A model generated the notes under the pieces. It had not been told where the DNA came from. It was given only the letters and a program-made list of their open reading frames with translations, and did no database searches. The position numbers and the translations under genes are program-made. This document shows, in pieces, positions 16,400 through 24,989 of a DNA stretch of 64,000 bases. Every line of letters begins with the position of its first letter. Position 1 is the first letter of the stretch. Origin of the DNA: Brevundimonas sp. NIBR11 (lineage in GTDB: Bacteria; Pseudomonadota; Alphaproteobacteria; Caulobacterales; Caulobacteraceae); assembly GCF_027912535.1 (NCBI RefSeq), contig NZ_CP115465.1, forward strand, positions 2,956,001-3,020,000, in the 5' to 3' direction.

Positions 16400-17752
16400 A
16401 TGCACCCTGACGATCAGGCGGCCTTGGCGTGGAAAAGCGTGCTGCACGAGGGTCAGGGGGCGCCCGACGGCGCGTGGCGGACCTGGGTGTTTCTGGGCGG
16501 GCGCGGGGCGGGGAAGACGCGGGCGGGGGCGGAGTGGGTCTCGGAGGTCGCCGCAAGGCTGGGGGCCGGGGGGCGGATCGCCCTGGTGGGGGCGACGATG
16601 CACGATGTGCGCGCCGTCATGGTCGAGGGGCCCTCGGGGCTGATGAACCTGCCGTACCGGACGCCGCCCCGGATGGAGAGCTCGCTCCGGCGGGTGGTGT
16701 TTCCGGGCGGGGCCGTGGGGGTGATGCTGTCGGCGGCCGAGCCCGAACGGCTCAGAGGGCCGCAGTTCCACGCCGCCTGGGGGGATGAGTTCTGCGCGTG
16801 GGAACGGCCGGAGGAGGTGCTGGCGATGTTGAGGTTAGGGGTGCGGCTGTCCTGGCCCGCGAGAGTGCGGGCTCAAGTCGCGAGCCTCCGCGAGGCGAGC
16901 GATAGCCCGCGGCTGCTTCTGACGACCACCCCCAAGCCAATACCTGCGCTCAGGCGGGTCTTGGCGGAAGACGGAACCGTCCGCTCGCACGCTCCCACCG
17001 ACGCGAATGCTGACAATCTGGCGGACGGGTTCCTGGAGGCGATGCAGGATCTCTACGGCGGGACGCGGCGGGCGGCGCAGGAGCTGGACGGCGCACTGCT
17101 GGAGGCCGAGGGGGCGCTGTTCACCCATGCAGAGATGGCGCGGGCGCGGGCCCTGGGGCGGTCGTGGGGTTTGGGGGGGAACATTGTTTCGTTGGGCTAT
17201 CGCCCTTCGGGCGACTTGAGCCCGCGCGGCGGCTATGAAAGGGCCGTGGTGGCGGTGGATCCGCCGGTCGGGACCCTGTCGGGCGAGGGCGGGGACGCCT
17301 GCGGGATCGTGGTCGTGGCGCGGGCGGCGGGGACGGCCTGGGTGCTGGACGACCGCTCGGTGCGGGGGCTGACGCCGGCCGGCTGGGCGGCGCGGGTGGC
17401 GAGGGCGACGAAGGACTGGGGCGAGGCGCTGGGCTGTCCGATCCGCGTCGTGGCCGAGGGCAACCAGGGCGGGGACATGGTCGAGGCGGTGCTGAAGGGG
17501 GCGGGCGTGGCCTGTCCCGTGCGGCGGGTGCAGGCCCGTGTGGGAAAACGCGCGCGGGCCGAGCCGGTGGCGGCCCTCTACGAACAGGGGCGGGTGGGGC
17601 ATGTGGGAGAGCTGACGATGCTGGATGAGGAGCTGCTGGGGCTGGGGGAGGCGGGGGGCGCCAGCCCGGACCGGGCGGACGCGCTGGTCTGGGCGGTGAC
17701 GGATCTGCTGATCGACGGGGGCGGGCAGGGGCCAAGGGCGCGGGCGCTCTGA
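16400..17752 (+). CDS. GTA-type terminase large subunit (DNA-packaging ATPase/nuclease)
   Basis: From ATG at 16400 the protein has 450 residues; a GTG at 16205 would add 65 repeat-encoded residues. Walker A is GGRGAGKT at residues 33-40, the Walker B region is HAAWGDEF, and the coupling motif LLLTTTPKP follows. The RNase H-like nuclease residues lie in VVAVDPP, VVAEGNQGGD and SPDRADALVWAV. GTA large terminases package host DNA into capsids. Two family-atypical segments, about residues 149-167 and 255-276, coincide with palindromic repeats. No portal, protease or capsid gene follows, so the gene is orphaned from its head cluster or is decaying. Confidence 0.88.
   Translation: MHPDDQAALAWKSVLHEGQGAPDGAWRTWVFLGGRGAGKTRAGAEWVSEVAARLGAGGRIALVGATMHDVRAVMVEGPSGLMNLPYRTPPRMESSLRRVVFPGGAVGVMLSAAEPERLRGPQFHAAWGDEFCAWERPEEVLAMLRLGVRLSWPARVRAQVASLREASDSPRLLLTTTPKPIPALRRVLAEDGTVRSHAPTDANADNLADGFLEAMQDLYGGTRRAAQELDGALLEAEGALFTHAEMARARALGRSWGLGGNIVSLGYRPSGDLSPRGGYERAVVAVDPPVGTLSGEGGDACGIVVVARAAGTAWVLDDRSVRGLTPAGWAARVARATKDWGEALGCPIRVVAEGNQGGDMVEAVLKGAGVACPVRRVQARVGKRARAEPVAALYEQGRVGHVGELTMLDEELLGLGEAGGASPDRADALVWAVTDLLIDGGGQGPRARAL
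16867..16910 (+). repeat. In-frame palindromic element, copy A, inside the large terminase
   Basis: Outer arms GCGGGCT (16867) and AGCCCGC (to 16910) flank CAAGTCGC and GCGAT, with a GCCTC-CGC-GAGGC hairpin in the middle. It encodes a stretch (around RAQVASLREASD) that interrupts the normal run from LRLGVRL to SPRLLLTTTPKP. The same ends recur inverted at 17194-17225. Confidence 0.7.
17194..17225 (-). repeat. In-frame palindromic element, copy B (inverted), inside the large terminase
   Basis: Read on the minus strand it starts GCGGGCTCAAGTCGC and ends GCGATAGCCC, as copy A does, but the middle is a different hairpin (CCC-GAA-GGG). It codes for residues (GYRPSGDLSPR) that sit just before the conserved VVAVDPP strand and look foreign to the family. 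Confidence 0.7.
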
Positions 17753-17864
17753 GGGGCGCGAAAGCCACACTCGATGCGCGCCCTATTTCGCGCCGATACA
17801 CGCCACAGTTCCGCCGAACGCCAGTCGGTCTCATGGGCTCAACGATAAGACCCAGGAGGGAACG

Positions 17865-19646
17865 ATGCCGGCGACCATGCTGAAACAGGGGGTGGCGGCC
17901 GTGCTCGGCCTGACCCTGGCGGCCCCGACCAGCGGGGCGGGCCTCGCCCAGACGCGGCCGGCCTACGAAGCGGGCGACGGGGCGGTCACCCCGGCGGCCT
18001 GCGCGGCGGCGGGCGTTCCGCTGAGGGACGACACCCAGGTCGATGAGCTGGTGGTCAGCGCGATGCCGCTCCAGACCTATGCGGCGCCGCCGCCGATCAC
18101 CCTGCCGATCGAACCGACGCGGAAGGAGGACCGGGTGGAGTATGGCGCGCCGCCTCCACCCCCGCCGCCGCCAGCTCCGCCCGCGCCGATGGGAATGATC
18201 GCCGCCCAGCCTCGGCCGGGGAACACCGAACGCTATCCGGACGCCACGCCCAATCCGGTGCGGCGGGTGGCGGACGAGCCGGTCTCGACCTTCTCCATCG
18301 ACGTGGACACGGCGGCCTATTCGAACGTGCGCCGCTTCATCTCGGACGGAGAGGCGCCGCCGAAGGATGCGGTGCGCGTCGAGGAGATGATCAACTATTT
18401 CGACTATGGCTACGCCCGGCCCACGAGTGCGGCCGAGCCTTTCGCGGTGTCGACGGTGGTGACGCCGTCGCCCTGGTCGCAGGGTCGCCAGATCGTGCAC
18501 ATCGGGCTGCAGGGCTATGAGCTGCCGGCCGGAGAGCGGCGGCCGCTGAACCTGACCTTCATGGTCGATGTGTCGGGCTCGATGATAACGCCCGACAAAT
18601 TGGGGCTGGCGCAGCAGACGATGAACCTGATCATCGACCGGCTGCGGCCCGAGGATCGGGTGGCGGTGACCTACTACGCGGGGTCGGTCGGGACGGCGGT
18701 GGGGCCGACGCCGGGGACCGAGAAACTAAAGCTGCGCTGCGCCGTGGCCTCGCTGAGTTCGGGCGGCGGGACGGCGGGGGCTGCGGGCCTGGTCAACGCC
18801 TACGAACAGGCCGAGGCCGCCTTCGGGCGCGACAAGGTCAACCGGATCCTGATGTTCACCGACGGCGATTTCAACGTCGGGGTGACCGATAACAAGTCGC
18901 TGGAGGACTATGTCGCCGAGAAGCGCGGCACGGGCATCTATCTGTCGGTCTATGGGTTCGGGCGGGGGAACTACCAGGACGAGCGGATGCAGACGATCGC
19001 CCAGGCGGGCAACGGCGTCGCCGCCTATGTCGACGACCTGAACGAGGCGCGCCGCCTGTTCGGACCCGCCTTCGACCGAGGCGCCTTCCCCATCGCCGAC
19101 GACGTCAAGATCCAGGTCGAGTTCAACCCGGCGAGGGTCTCGGAATACCGGCTGATCGGCTATGAAACGCGGCTGCTGAACGAGGAAGACTTCTCGAACG
19201 ACGCCATCGATGCGGGCGAGGTGGGGTCCGGCGCCTCGGTGACCGCGCTTTACGAAATCACCCCGGTCGGCGGGCCGAGCCAGATCCCCGAGCGCCGCTA
19301 TGAGGCGAACCGTCCGTCGCCGCGTCCGGAAGGCCATCAGACGGGCGAGATCGGTTTCGTGCAGGTCCGCTACAAGGCGCCGGGAGGAGCCGTCTCGCGT
19401 CTGATCCAGCGGCCGATCAGCCAGGTGACCTCAGGCCCGACGCCGGAAGCGACCCGCTGGGCCATGGCGGTGGCGGGCTTCGGTCAAAGGTTGAGAGGCG
19501 ATCCCTGGGTGACGACGACGTTCGACAATGACGCTGTCCTGCGCCTGGCTCAGGGGGCGCGGGGCGAAGACCCGTATGGCGAGCGCGCGGCCTTCGTGCA
19601 GATGGTGCGGGCAGCGGGAAACCTGCGAGCGCGGCGGGCGCCGTAA
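17865..19646 (+). CDS. Secreted von Willebrand factor A-domain protein (YfbK-like)
   Basis: The 593-residue protein has a leader peptide, a proline-rich linker (eight prolines followed by APPAP), the vWF N-terminal region (FSIDVDTAAYSNVRRFI) and a vWA domain with the metal-ion adhesion site DVSGSM and the later TDGDFNVG. The C-terminal part (DDVKIQVEFNPARVSEYRLIGYETR) matches the DUF3520 region found with this arrangement. Such proteins bind ligands through a metal ion, probably in the periplasm; the partner is unknown. AGGAGG precedes the ATG at 17865. Confidence 0.88.
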   Translation: MPATMLKQGVAAVLGLTLAAPTSGAGLAQTRPAYEAGDGAVTPAACAAAGVPLRDDTQVDELVVSAMPLQTYAAPPPITLPIEPTRKEDRVEYGAPPPPPPPPAPPAPMGMIAAQPRPGNTERYPDATPNPVRRVADEPVSTFSIDVDTAAYSNVRRFISDGEAPPKDAVRVEEMINYFDYGYARPTSAAEPFAVSTVVTPSPWSQGRQIVHIGLQGYELPAGERRPLNLTFMVDVSGSMITPDKLGLAQQTMNLIIDRLRPEDRVAVTYYAGSVGTAVGPTPGTEKLKLRCAVASLSSGGGTAGAAGLVNAYEQAEAAFGRDKVNRILMFTDGDFNVGVTDNKSLEDYVAEKRGTGIYLSVYGFGRGNYQDERMQTIAQAGNGVAAYVDDLNEARRLFGPAFDRGAFPIADDVKIQVEFNPARVSEYRLIGYETRLLNEEDFSNDAIDAGEVGSGASVTALYEITPVGGPSQIPERRYEANRPSPRPEGHQTGEIGFVQVRYKAPGGAVSRLIQRPISQVTSGPTPEATRWAMAVAGFGQRLRGDPWVTTTFDNDAVLRLAQGARGEDPYGERAAFVQMVRAAGNLRARRAP

Positions 19647-19776
19647 GGGCGTGGCCGGACTGTCCCAAAAAGGCCGTCCGGCGGTTCCCCCGCGCAAGGC
19701 CCCGGCCAAGCTTTGTCTCGCGCGGCGCTTGTAATACTGATTTCAGATCGAGCCCCGTTCGCTGGAGTTGACCCTC

Positions 19777-22700
19777 ATGCCCACCATCACCGGCAGCAGC
19801 GGCGACGACACCCTGACAGGCACCGATGAGGACGACATCATCCGCGGCGGGGATGGAAACGATGTCATCAACAGCCTGCTTGGCGCCGACCAGATGTATG
19901 GCGAAGGCGGCGACGACACCTTCGTCTTCACCACGCAGCGACCCTATAGCCTGACCCTCCCGCTGGGGCGGATCGACGGCGGCGAAGGGTTCGACACCCT
20001 CGATCTCAGAGGGATCAGCGAAGTCTGGGTCATCCGCGACGACCACCGCCTGCAGATCACCAGCCAGTATTATCAGCTGAGCGGTATCGAACAGATTTTG
20101 ATGGGAGATAGAGGGTATGGCGTCGTCCTCACCAACCAGACCACGGGGTTCACCGTCCGGGGAGGGGCCGGGAACGATCAGATGCGCGGCGGCAGCGGCA
20201 TCGACCGGTTCTACGGCGCGGGCGGAAACGACGTGCTAACCGGCGGATCGGGGGACTTTCTCTATGGGGAGGATGGCGCCGACACCCTGGTCGGAGGCCG
20301 CGCGTCCTTGCTGAGCGGCGGCGTCGGCAACGACGACCTGACCTTCGAGGAGTCCTCGACCGTCGACGGCGGCGACGGGGACGACGTGTTTCACATCGTG
20401 CCGTCGACCTATGTCTACACCCAGGGCAATCCGGGTCGCCCCGCAGGCACGATCAACGGCGGCGCGGGCGTGGATACGGTCTTCGCGGCCGGCGGCGGCA
20501 ACGTGAGCATCGGCCTGATGCCCGGAAACAGCGGCTTCGGGGCGACACAATCCTTTTACAGCGGCAGCACGATCGCCTTCGTCGCGACCAGCTACTCGCT
20601 CACCAGCATCGAGAATGTCACCCTGGATGTGGCGGCCGCGAGCACGGCGTCGGTCGTGGGATCGGACGAGGCGAACGTCCTGCGGCTGACGGCGGGCTTC
20701 TCTCCCGATGGCCCGCTGCTGACCAGCGCAGTCCTGGACGGGCGGGGCGGCAACGACACCCTGATCGGCGGCGCTTATGCGACGCGTCTGCTCGGCGGCG
20801 ACGGGGACGACGTCATGTCCGGGTCGGCGACGGCCTATTACGACGGCGGCGCGGGCGTCGACACGGTCTCGTTCGCAGCCCTGACCACGGGCGTGACCGT
20901 CTCGCTGCGCGATGAGACGATCACCACCGTGCGCGACGGCGTGCTGGAGACCCGCCGCGCGTTCCTGTCGATCGAGAACGTCACCGGCACGGGGCAGGAC
21001 GACACCGTGACGAACAGCAATGCGAACAACATCATCGACGGCGGGGCGGGCCTGGATACCGTCGTCTTCGCCAGTCGCTGGGATCAGGTGACCCTCACCT
21101 ATGAGGACGGTGCGGTCGTCGTCACGGGCCCCGAGGGCCGCGACGTGCTGCGCAACGTCGAGCGATTGCGCTTCGCGGACGGCCTTTCATCCATCGGCCC
21201 CGACGGCCGCTTCTCGGCCCCCGGCCTGACCTTCATCGGCACCGCCGGCAATGACACCCTGACCGGGACCGACGGCGACGACACCATCCTGGGCGGCGAC
21301 GGAAACGACATCATCGACGGCCGGCTCGGCGCCGACCGGCTGTTCGGCGAGGGCGGCGACGACCTGTTCGTCTTCAGCGCGATCCAGCTGAGCAACCAGC
21401 CCTTCGCCCTGGGCCTGTTCGATGGGGGCGCCGGGTTCGACACGATCGACCTCAGGGCCGTGACGCCGATCGCCTTCGTGACCAGCCGGACGACACCGGA
21501 GGCCTTCCGGATGACCCTGGGTACCCAGGTGTTCGACGTGGTCGGGATCGAGCGGATCCTCACGGGCGACCGTCGCGACATCCTGGACTTCAGGGACTAC
21601 ACGCTCGACCTGACCCTGGAGCTGGGCGGGGGTGATGACATCGTCCAGGGCGGGGCGCGGAGCATCCTCAACGGCGGCGCCGGAAACGACACCCTGACCG
21701 GCGGACTGGAGCTGCACGGCGGCGACGGCGACGACATTCTGACCGGCGGAATCCGACAGTTCGGCGGCGCCGGCAACGACGACATGAGAGGGAGCGCCCT
21801 CACGCAGATGGATGGCGGAGACGGCGACGACGTGTTCCGCATCGGCTACTCGCTTGGGGCCAACGGAACCGGCTCCGTCGTTGGCGGCGCCGGTCACAAC
21901 GCCCTGTTCATCGCCCTGCAGACCCCGTTCAGGGGGGGCATCACCTCCTTCTCGGTCGACCTCGAGCTCGGTATGTTCACGACCTCCAACACGACCAGGG
22001 ACTCGACCGGAACGCTCTTCTACACCGCCCGGACGGCCATCAGCGGCATCCAGGATGTCCAGATGGAGCAGGGGAGCCTGTTCGGGAACGGCGAGGCCAA
22101 TATCCTGCGCGGGGCGGTCGAGATCGACGGCCGGGGCGGGGACGACTGGATCGTCGGGAGCGCGGCTGACAACATCCTGCGCGGCGGGGCGGGCGACGAC
22201 CTGATCGAGACCGGGACCGGGCTCGACACCGTCGACGGCGGCGAGGGCAACGACACGGTCAGCTATGCGGGCCTGCCGGTCGGCATCACCGTGTCGTTGG
22301 CGGCGGGGACGGCGTCGGTCGCGCCGCAGGGCTTCCTGGAGCTGAAGGACCGTCTGACGGGAATCGAGAACGTGGTCGGCTCCGGCTTCGCGGACTTCAT
22401 CACCGGCGACGCGGGCGCGAACCGCCTGGACGGGGGCGCCGGGAACGACAGCCTGTCGGGCGGCGACGGCGACGACTTCCTGATCGGCGGGTCGGGCGAC
22501 GACACGATTGACGGCGGCGCTGGCAGCGATACCGCCGTCTTCACCGGCGTCCGCTCGGCTTACCAGTTCTCGGTCGACAACGGGGTCGTCACCGTGACTG
22601 GACCCGACGGGCGAGACGTCCTGAGGAACGTCGAGTTCCTCCAGTTCTCCGACAGCCGGCTCGCGGTCACGCCGAACGGAGTGCAGCTGCTCGGCGGCGC

Positions 22701-24885
22701 AGGCGACGACCTGTTCACATGGACGTCCAGTTCCCCGTTCAGTTCGGTCGACGGCGGCGCCGGTCGGGACACGCTGGACTTCCGCGGTTACGTCAACAGT
22801 GGCGGACCGCAGGAGGTTTCCTTCTCTCGGATCGTCGTCGGCGCTGCGAGCGATACCCTCCAGGGCGAGCGCATCGCGTCCACGCCGAGCGGCCCGAGAC
22901 CGCCTTCCACCCTCTTCAGCGCGGTCAACATCGAGCGGCTGGTCGTCGGCCAGACCACGGTCGATCTGACGGGCTATGTCCGTGATATCGAGGTGGAGAC
23001 AGTCTCCGGACTCGCCGTCACGACCGGGGCCGGCAACGACCGTCTGATCGGCAGCCAGAACAACGATACCCTGAACGGCGGCGCGGGCACGAACTTCCTG
23101 TATGGCGGCGGGGGCATGGATCTCGCGGTCTTCTCCTACGCCTCGTCGGCCGCCAGCTTCATGATCGAGAGCGGCCTCCTAGTTGTCGTCGGGGCGCAGA
23201 GCCGCGACTACCTGACCAGTATCGAGACGCTTCAGTTCACCGACCTGACGATTTCTGTGTCGGGCGTCCGGGTCGGGACGGGCGGGGCCGATGCGCTCGC
23301 CGGAGACGCCGGCGTCGACTTCCTGTGGGGCGGCGCAGGCGACGACGTGCTGACCGGCGGGGCCGGAGACGACATCCTCGACGGGGGCGCGGGCCGGGAC
23401 ATCGCAGTGTTCGGGGTCGCCTCCACGGCCGTGACCTTCACCTATGAGAACGGGGCGATCGTGGTCACGGGGACCGAGGGGCGCGATGTCCTCAGGGGGG
23501 TGGAGACCCTGCGCTTCTCGGACCGCATCCTGGATGTCGGCTCAGACGGCCGCGTCGTCACGACCCTGAACACCGTGACGGGAACCGCGGGGCCGGACGT
23601 CCTGGTCGGGACGGCCGGATCGGACGCGATCGCCGGCGGAGCGGGCGACGACGTCCTGACCGGACGGGACGGGTCCGACATCCTGAATGGCGGCGACGGG
23701 ATCGATCTCGCCACCTATTCGGGCGTGCGGCGCCAGTACCAGGTCTCGTCGACCCAGGTCAGCGGCGGCATCGAGACCGGGATCGACACCCTGATGTCCA
23801 TCGAGGGGGCCCGGTTCGTCGACGGGACCCTGACGTTCGACGCCAACTCCCAGGCGGCGCAGCTGATGCGACTGTACGACGCCGCCCTGGATCGGGTCGC
23901 CGATCCGGGCGGGTTCGACGGCCTGCTGGACCGGCTGGAGCGGGGCGAGACCCTGCTGTCCCTGGCCCAGTCCTTCCTCGCGTCGCCGGAGTTCCAGCAG
24001 CGTTACGGCGGGCTGACCAATCAGCAGTTCATCGAACAGATGTACCGCTTCTGCCTCGATCGCGAGGGCGACCCGCAGGGGATCGCCGACTGGACCGCGC
24101 GCCTGAACGCCGGGACCAGCCGGGGCGAGATGCTGGTGATCTTCTCCGAGAGCCAGGAGCATCGCGGCCTGACGGCAGGGACGCTCAACCAGGGACTATG
24201 GGTGGCGGACGACGAGGCCCTGCAGATCGCGCGTCTGTACGACGCCTCGTTCAACCGGCTTCCGGATGTCGGCGGCCTGCGGACCTGGGTCGAGCGGCTG
24301 GACGGGGGGATGAGCCTGCTCGACATCGCCTCGGCCTTCGCCGGGTCGGCCGAGTTCCAGCAGAGCTTCGGGACCCTGACCAACCGGCAGTTCGTCGAGA
24401 AGATGTATCTGCAGTCGCTGGACCGGCTGGGCGATCCGCTCGGCATTCAGGGTTGGGTCAATGCGCTGGACAGCGGCATGAGCCGGGGGCAGCTGCTGCT
24501 GATCTTCTCCGAGAGCGCCGAACACATCGCCCTGACCGCGCCCCTGTGGTGGGGCGGTGTGCAGACCCAGCCCTATGTGTCGGGTGCGCCGACCGAGAAC
24601 GGATACGTCAAGGGGCTGGACGACGTTCAGATACTGCCGGGGCTGGTCGACGGCCTGTCGGACGACGGCTTCCTGCATCACGGCGGACCGTTGGCCCTGA
24701 TGCTGGACGATCGGTCGCTCGACCTGGCGCAGGGGAACGGTCCCGACTGGTCCGACGGGTTCCACGACCTGATCCCGGCGGTCCGGTCGGATCCGTTCGT
24801 TCCCAACGAGGGAACGGCCGCCGAGACGCCTATCGCCATCCTGGACGACACCCCGTTCGACCCGGCGCACGACTGGATTCACTAG
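19777..24885 (+). CDS. Giant RTX (Ca-binding nonapeptide) protein with two DUF4214 domains
   Basis: From ATG at 19777 (GGAG 9 bases upstream; a TTG at 19768 is less likely) the protein has 1702 residues and no signal peptide, as expected for type I secretion. Many GGxGxDxL calcium-binding nonapeptides occur in blocks. A unit beginning GSSGDDTLTGTDEDDIIRG recurs near residue 485 as GTAGNDTLTGTDGDDTILG, suggesting a large internal duplication. A linking motif of the form VVTGPxGRDVLRNVExLxFxD recurs five times with decay. Residues about 1360-1470 and 1473-1590 are two DUF4214 repeats (RLYDAALDR, EFQQRYG, FSESQEH). Probably a surface or secreted adhesin-like protein. No ABC exporter genes are nearby. 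Confidence 0.9.
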   Translation: MPTITGSSGDDTLTGTDEDDIIRGGDGNDVINSLLGADQMYGEGGDDTFVFTTQRPYSLTLPLGRIDGGEGFDTLDLRGISEVWVIRDDHRLQITSQYYQLSGIEQILMGDRGYGVVLTNQTTGFTVRGGAGNDQMRGGSGIDRFYGAGGNDVLTGGSGDFLYGEDGADTLVGGRASLLSGGVGNDDLTFEESSTVDGGDGDDVFHIVPSTYVYTQGNPGRPAGTINGGAGVDTVFAAGGGNVSIGLMPGNSGFGATQSFYSGSTIAFVATSYSLTSIENVTLDVAAASTASVVGSDEANVLRLTAGFSPDGPLLTSAVLDGRGGNDTLIGGAYATRLLGGDGDDVMSGSATAYYDGGAGVDTVSFAALTTGVTVSLRDETITTVRDGVLETRRAFLSIENVTGTGQDDTVTNSNANNIIDGGAGLDTVVFASRWDQVTLTYEDGAVVVTGPEGRDVLRNVERLRFADGLSSIGPDGRFSAPGLTFIGTAGNDTLTGTDGDDTILGGDGNDIIDGRLGADRLFGEGGDDLFVFSAIQLSNQPFALGLFDGGAGFDTIDLRAVTPIAFVTSRTTPEAFRMTLGTQVFDVVGIERILTGDRRDILDFRDYTLDLTLELGGGDDIVQGGARSILNGGAGNDTLTGGLELHGGDGDDILTGGIRQFGGAGNDDMRGSALTQMDGGDGDDVFRIGYSLGANGTGSVVGGAGHNALFIALQTPFRGGITSFSVDLELGMFTTSNTTRDSTGTLFYTARTAISGIQDVQMEQGSLFGNGEANILRGAVEIDGRGGDDWIVGSAADNILRGGAGDDLIETGTGLDTVDGGEGNDTVSYAGLPVGITVSLAAGTASVAPQGFLELKDRLTGIENVVGSGFADFITGDAGANRLDGGAGNDSLSGGDGDDFLIGGSGDDTIDGGAGSDTAVFTGVRSAYQFSVDNGVVTVTGPDGRDVLRNVEFLQFSDSRLAVTPNGVQLLGGAGDDLFTWTSSSPFSSVDGGAGRDTLDFRGYVNSGGPQEVSFSRIVVGAASDTLQGERIASTPSGPRPPSTLFSAVNIERLVVGQTTVDLTGYVRDIEVETVSGLAVTTGAGNDRLIGSQNNDTLNGGAGTNFLYGGGGMDLAVFSYASSAASFMIESGLLVVVGAQSRDYLTSIETLQFTDLTISVSGVRVGTGGADALAGDAGVDFLWGGAGDDVLTGGAGDDILDGGAGRDIAVFGVASTAVTFTYENGAIVVTGTEGRDVLRGVETLRFSDRILDVGSDGRVVTTLNTVTGTAGPDVLVGTAGSDAIAGGAGDDVLTGRDGSDILNGGDGIDLATYSGVRRQYQVSSTQVSGGIETGIDTLMSIEGARFVDGTLTFDANSQAAQLMRLYDAALDRVADPGGFDGLLDRLERGETLLSLAQSFLASPEFQQRYGGLTNQQFIEQMYRFCLDREGDPQGIADWTARLNAGTSRGEMLVIFSESQEHRGLTAGTLNQGLWVADDEALQIARLYDASFNRLPDVGGLRTWVERLDGGMSLLDIASAFAGSAEFQQSFGTLTNRQFVEKMYLQSLDRLGDPLGIQGWVNALDSGMSRGQLLLIFSESAEHIALTAPLWWGGVQTQPYVSGAPTENGYVKGLDDVQILPGLVDGLSDDGFLHHGGPLALMLDDRSLDLAQGNGPDWSDGFHDLIPAVRSDPFVPNEGTAAETPIAILDDTPFDPAHDWIH

Positions 24886-24908
24886 GTCACAGGCCATTGT
24901 GACTCTTT
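24886..24908 (+). terminator. Weak hairpin terminator after the RTX gene
   Basis: GTCACA and TGTGAC form a six-pair stem around GGCCAT, directly after the RTX stop codon, followed by TCTTTGT. The short T stretch makes it a modest call. Confidence 0.45.
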
Positions 24909-24989
24909 GTCCATGTTTCGGACGCGGCGATTGCAGACCCGTCTGTGGTCGTTAATGTCCGGCGCTTCAGGAAAAGGACTGTTTCTTAC

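Noticed and set aside
19777..24885. Apparent CRISPR-like periodic repeats
   Set aside because: They are the coding repeats of the RTX calcium-binding nonapeptides, in frame, with no spacer structure.
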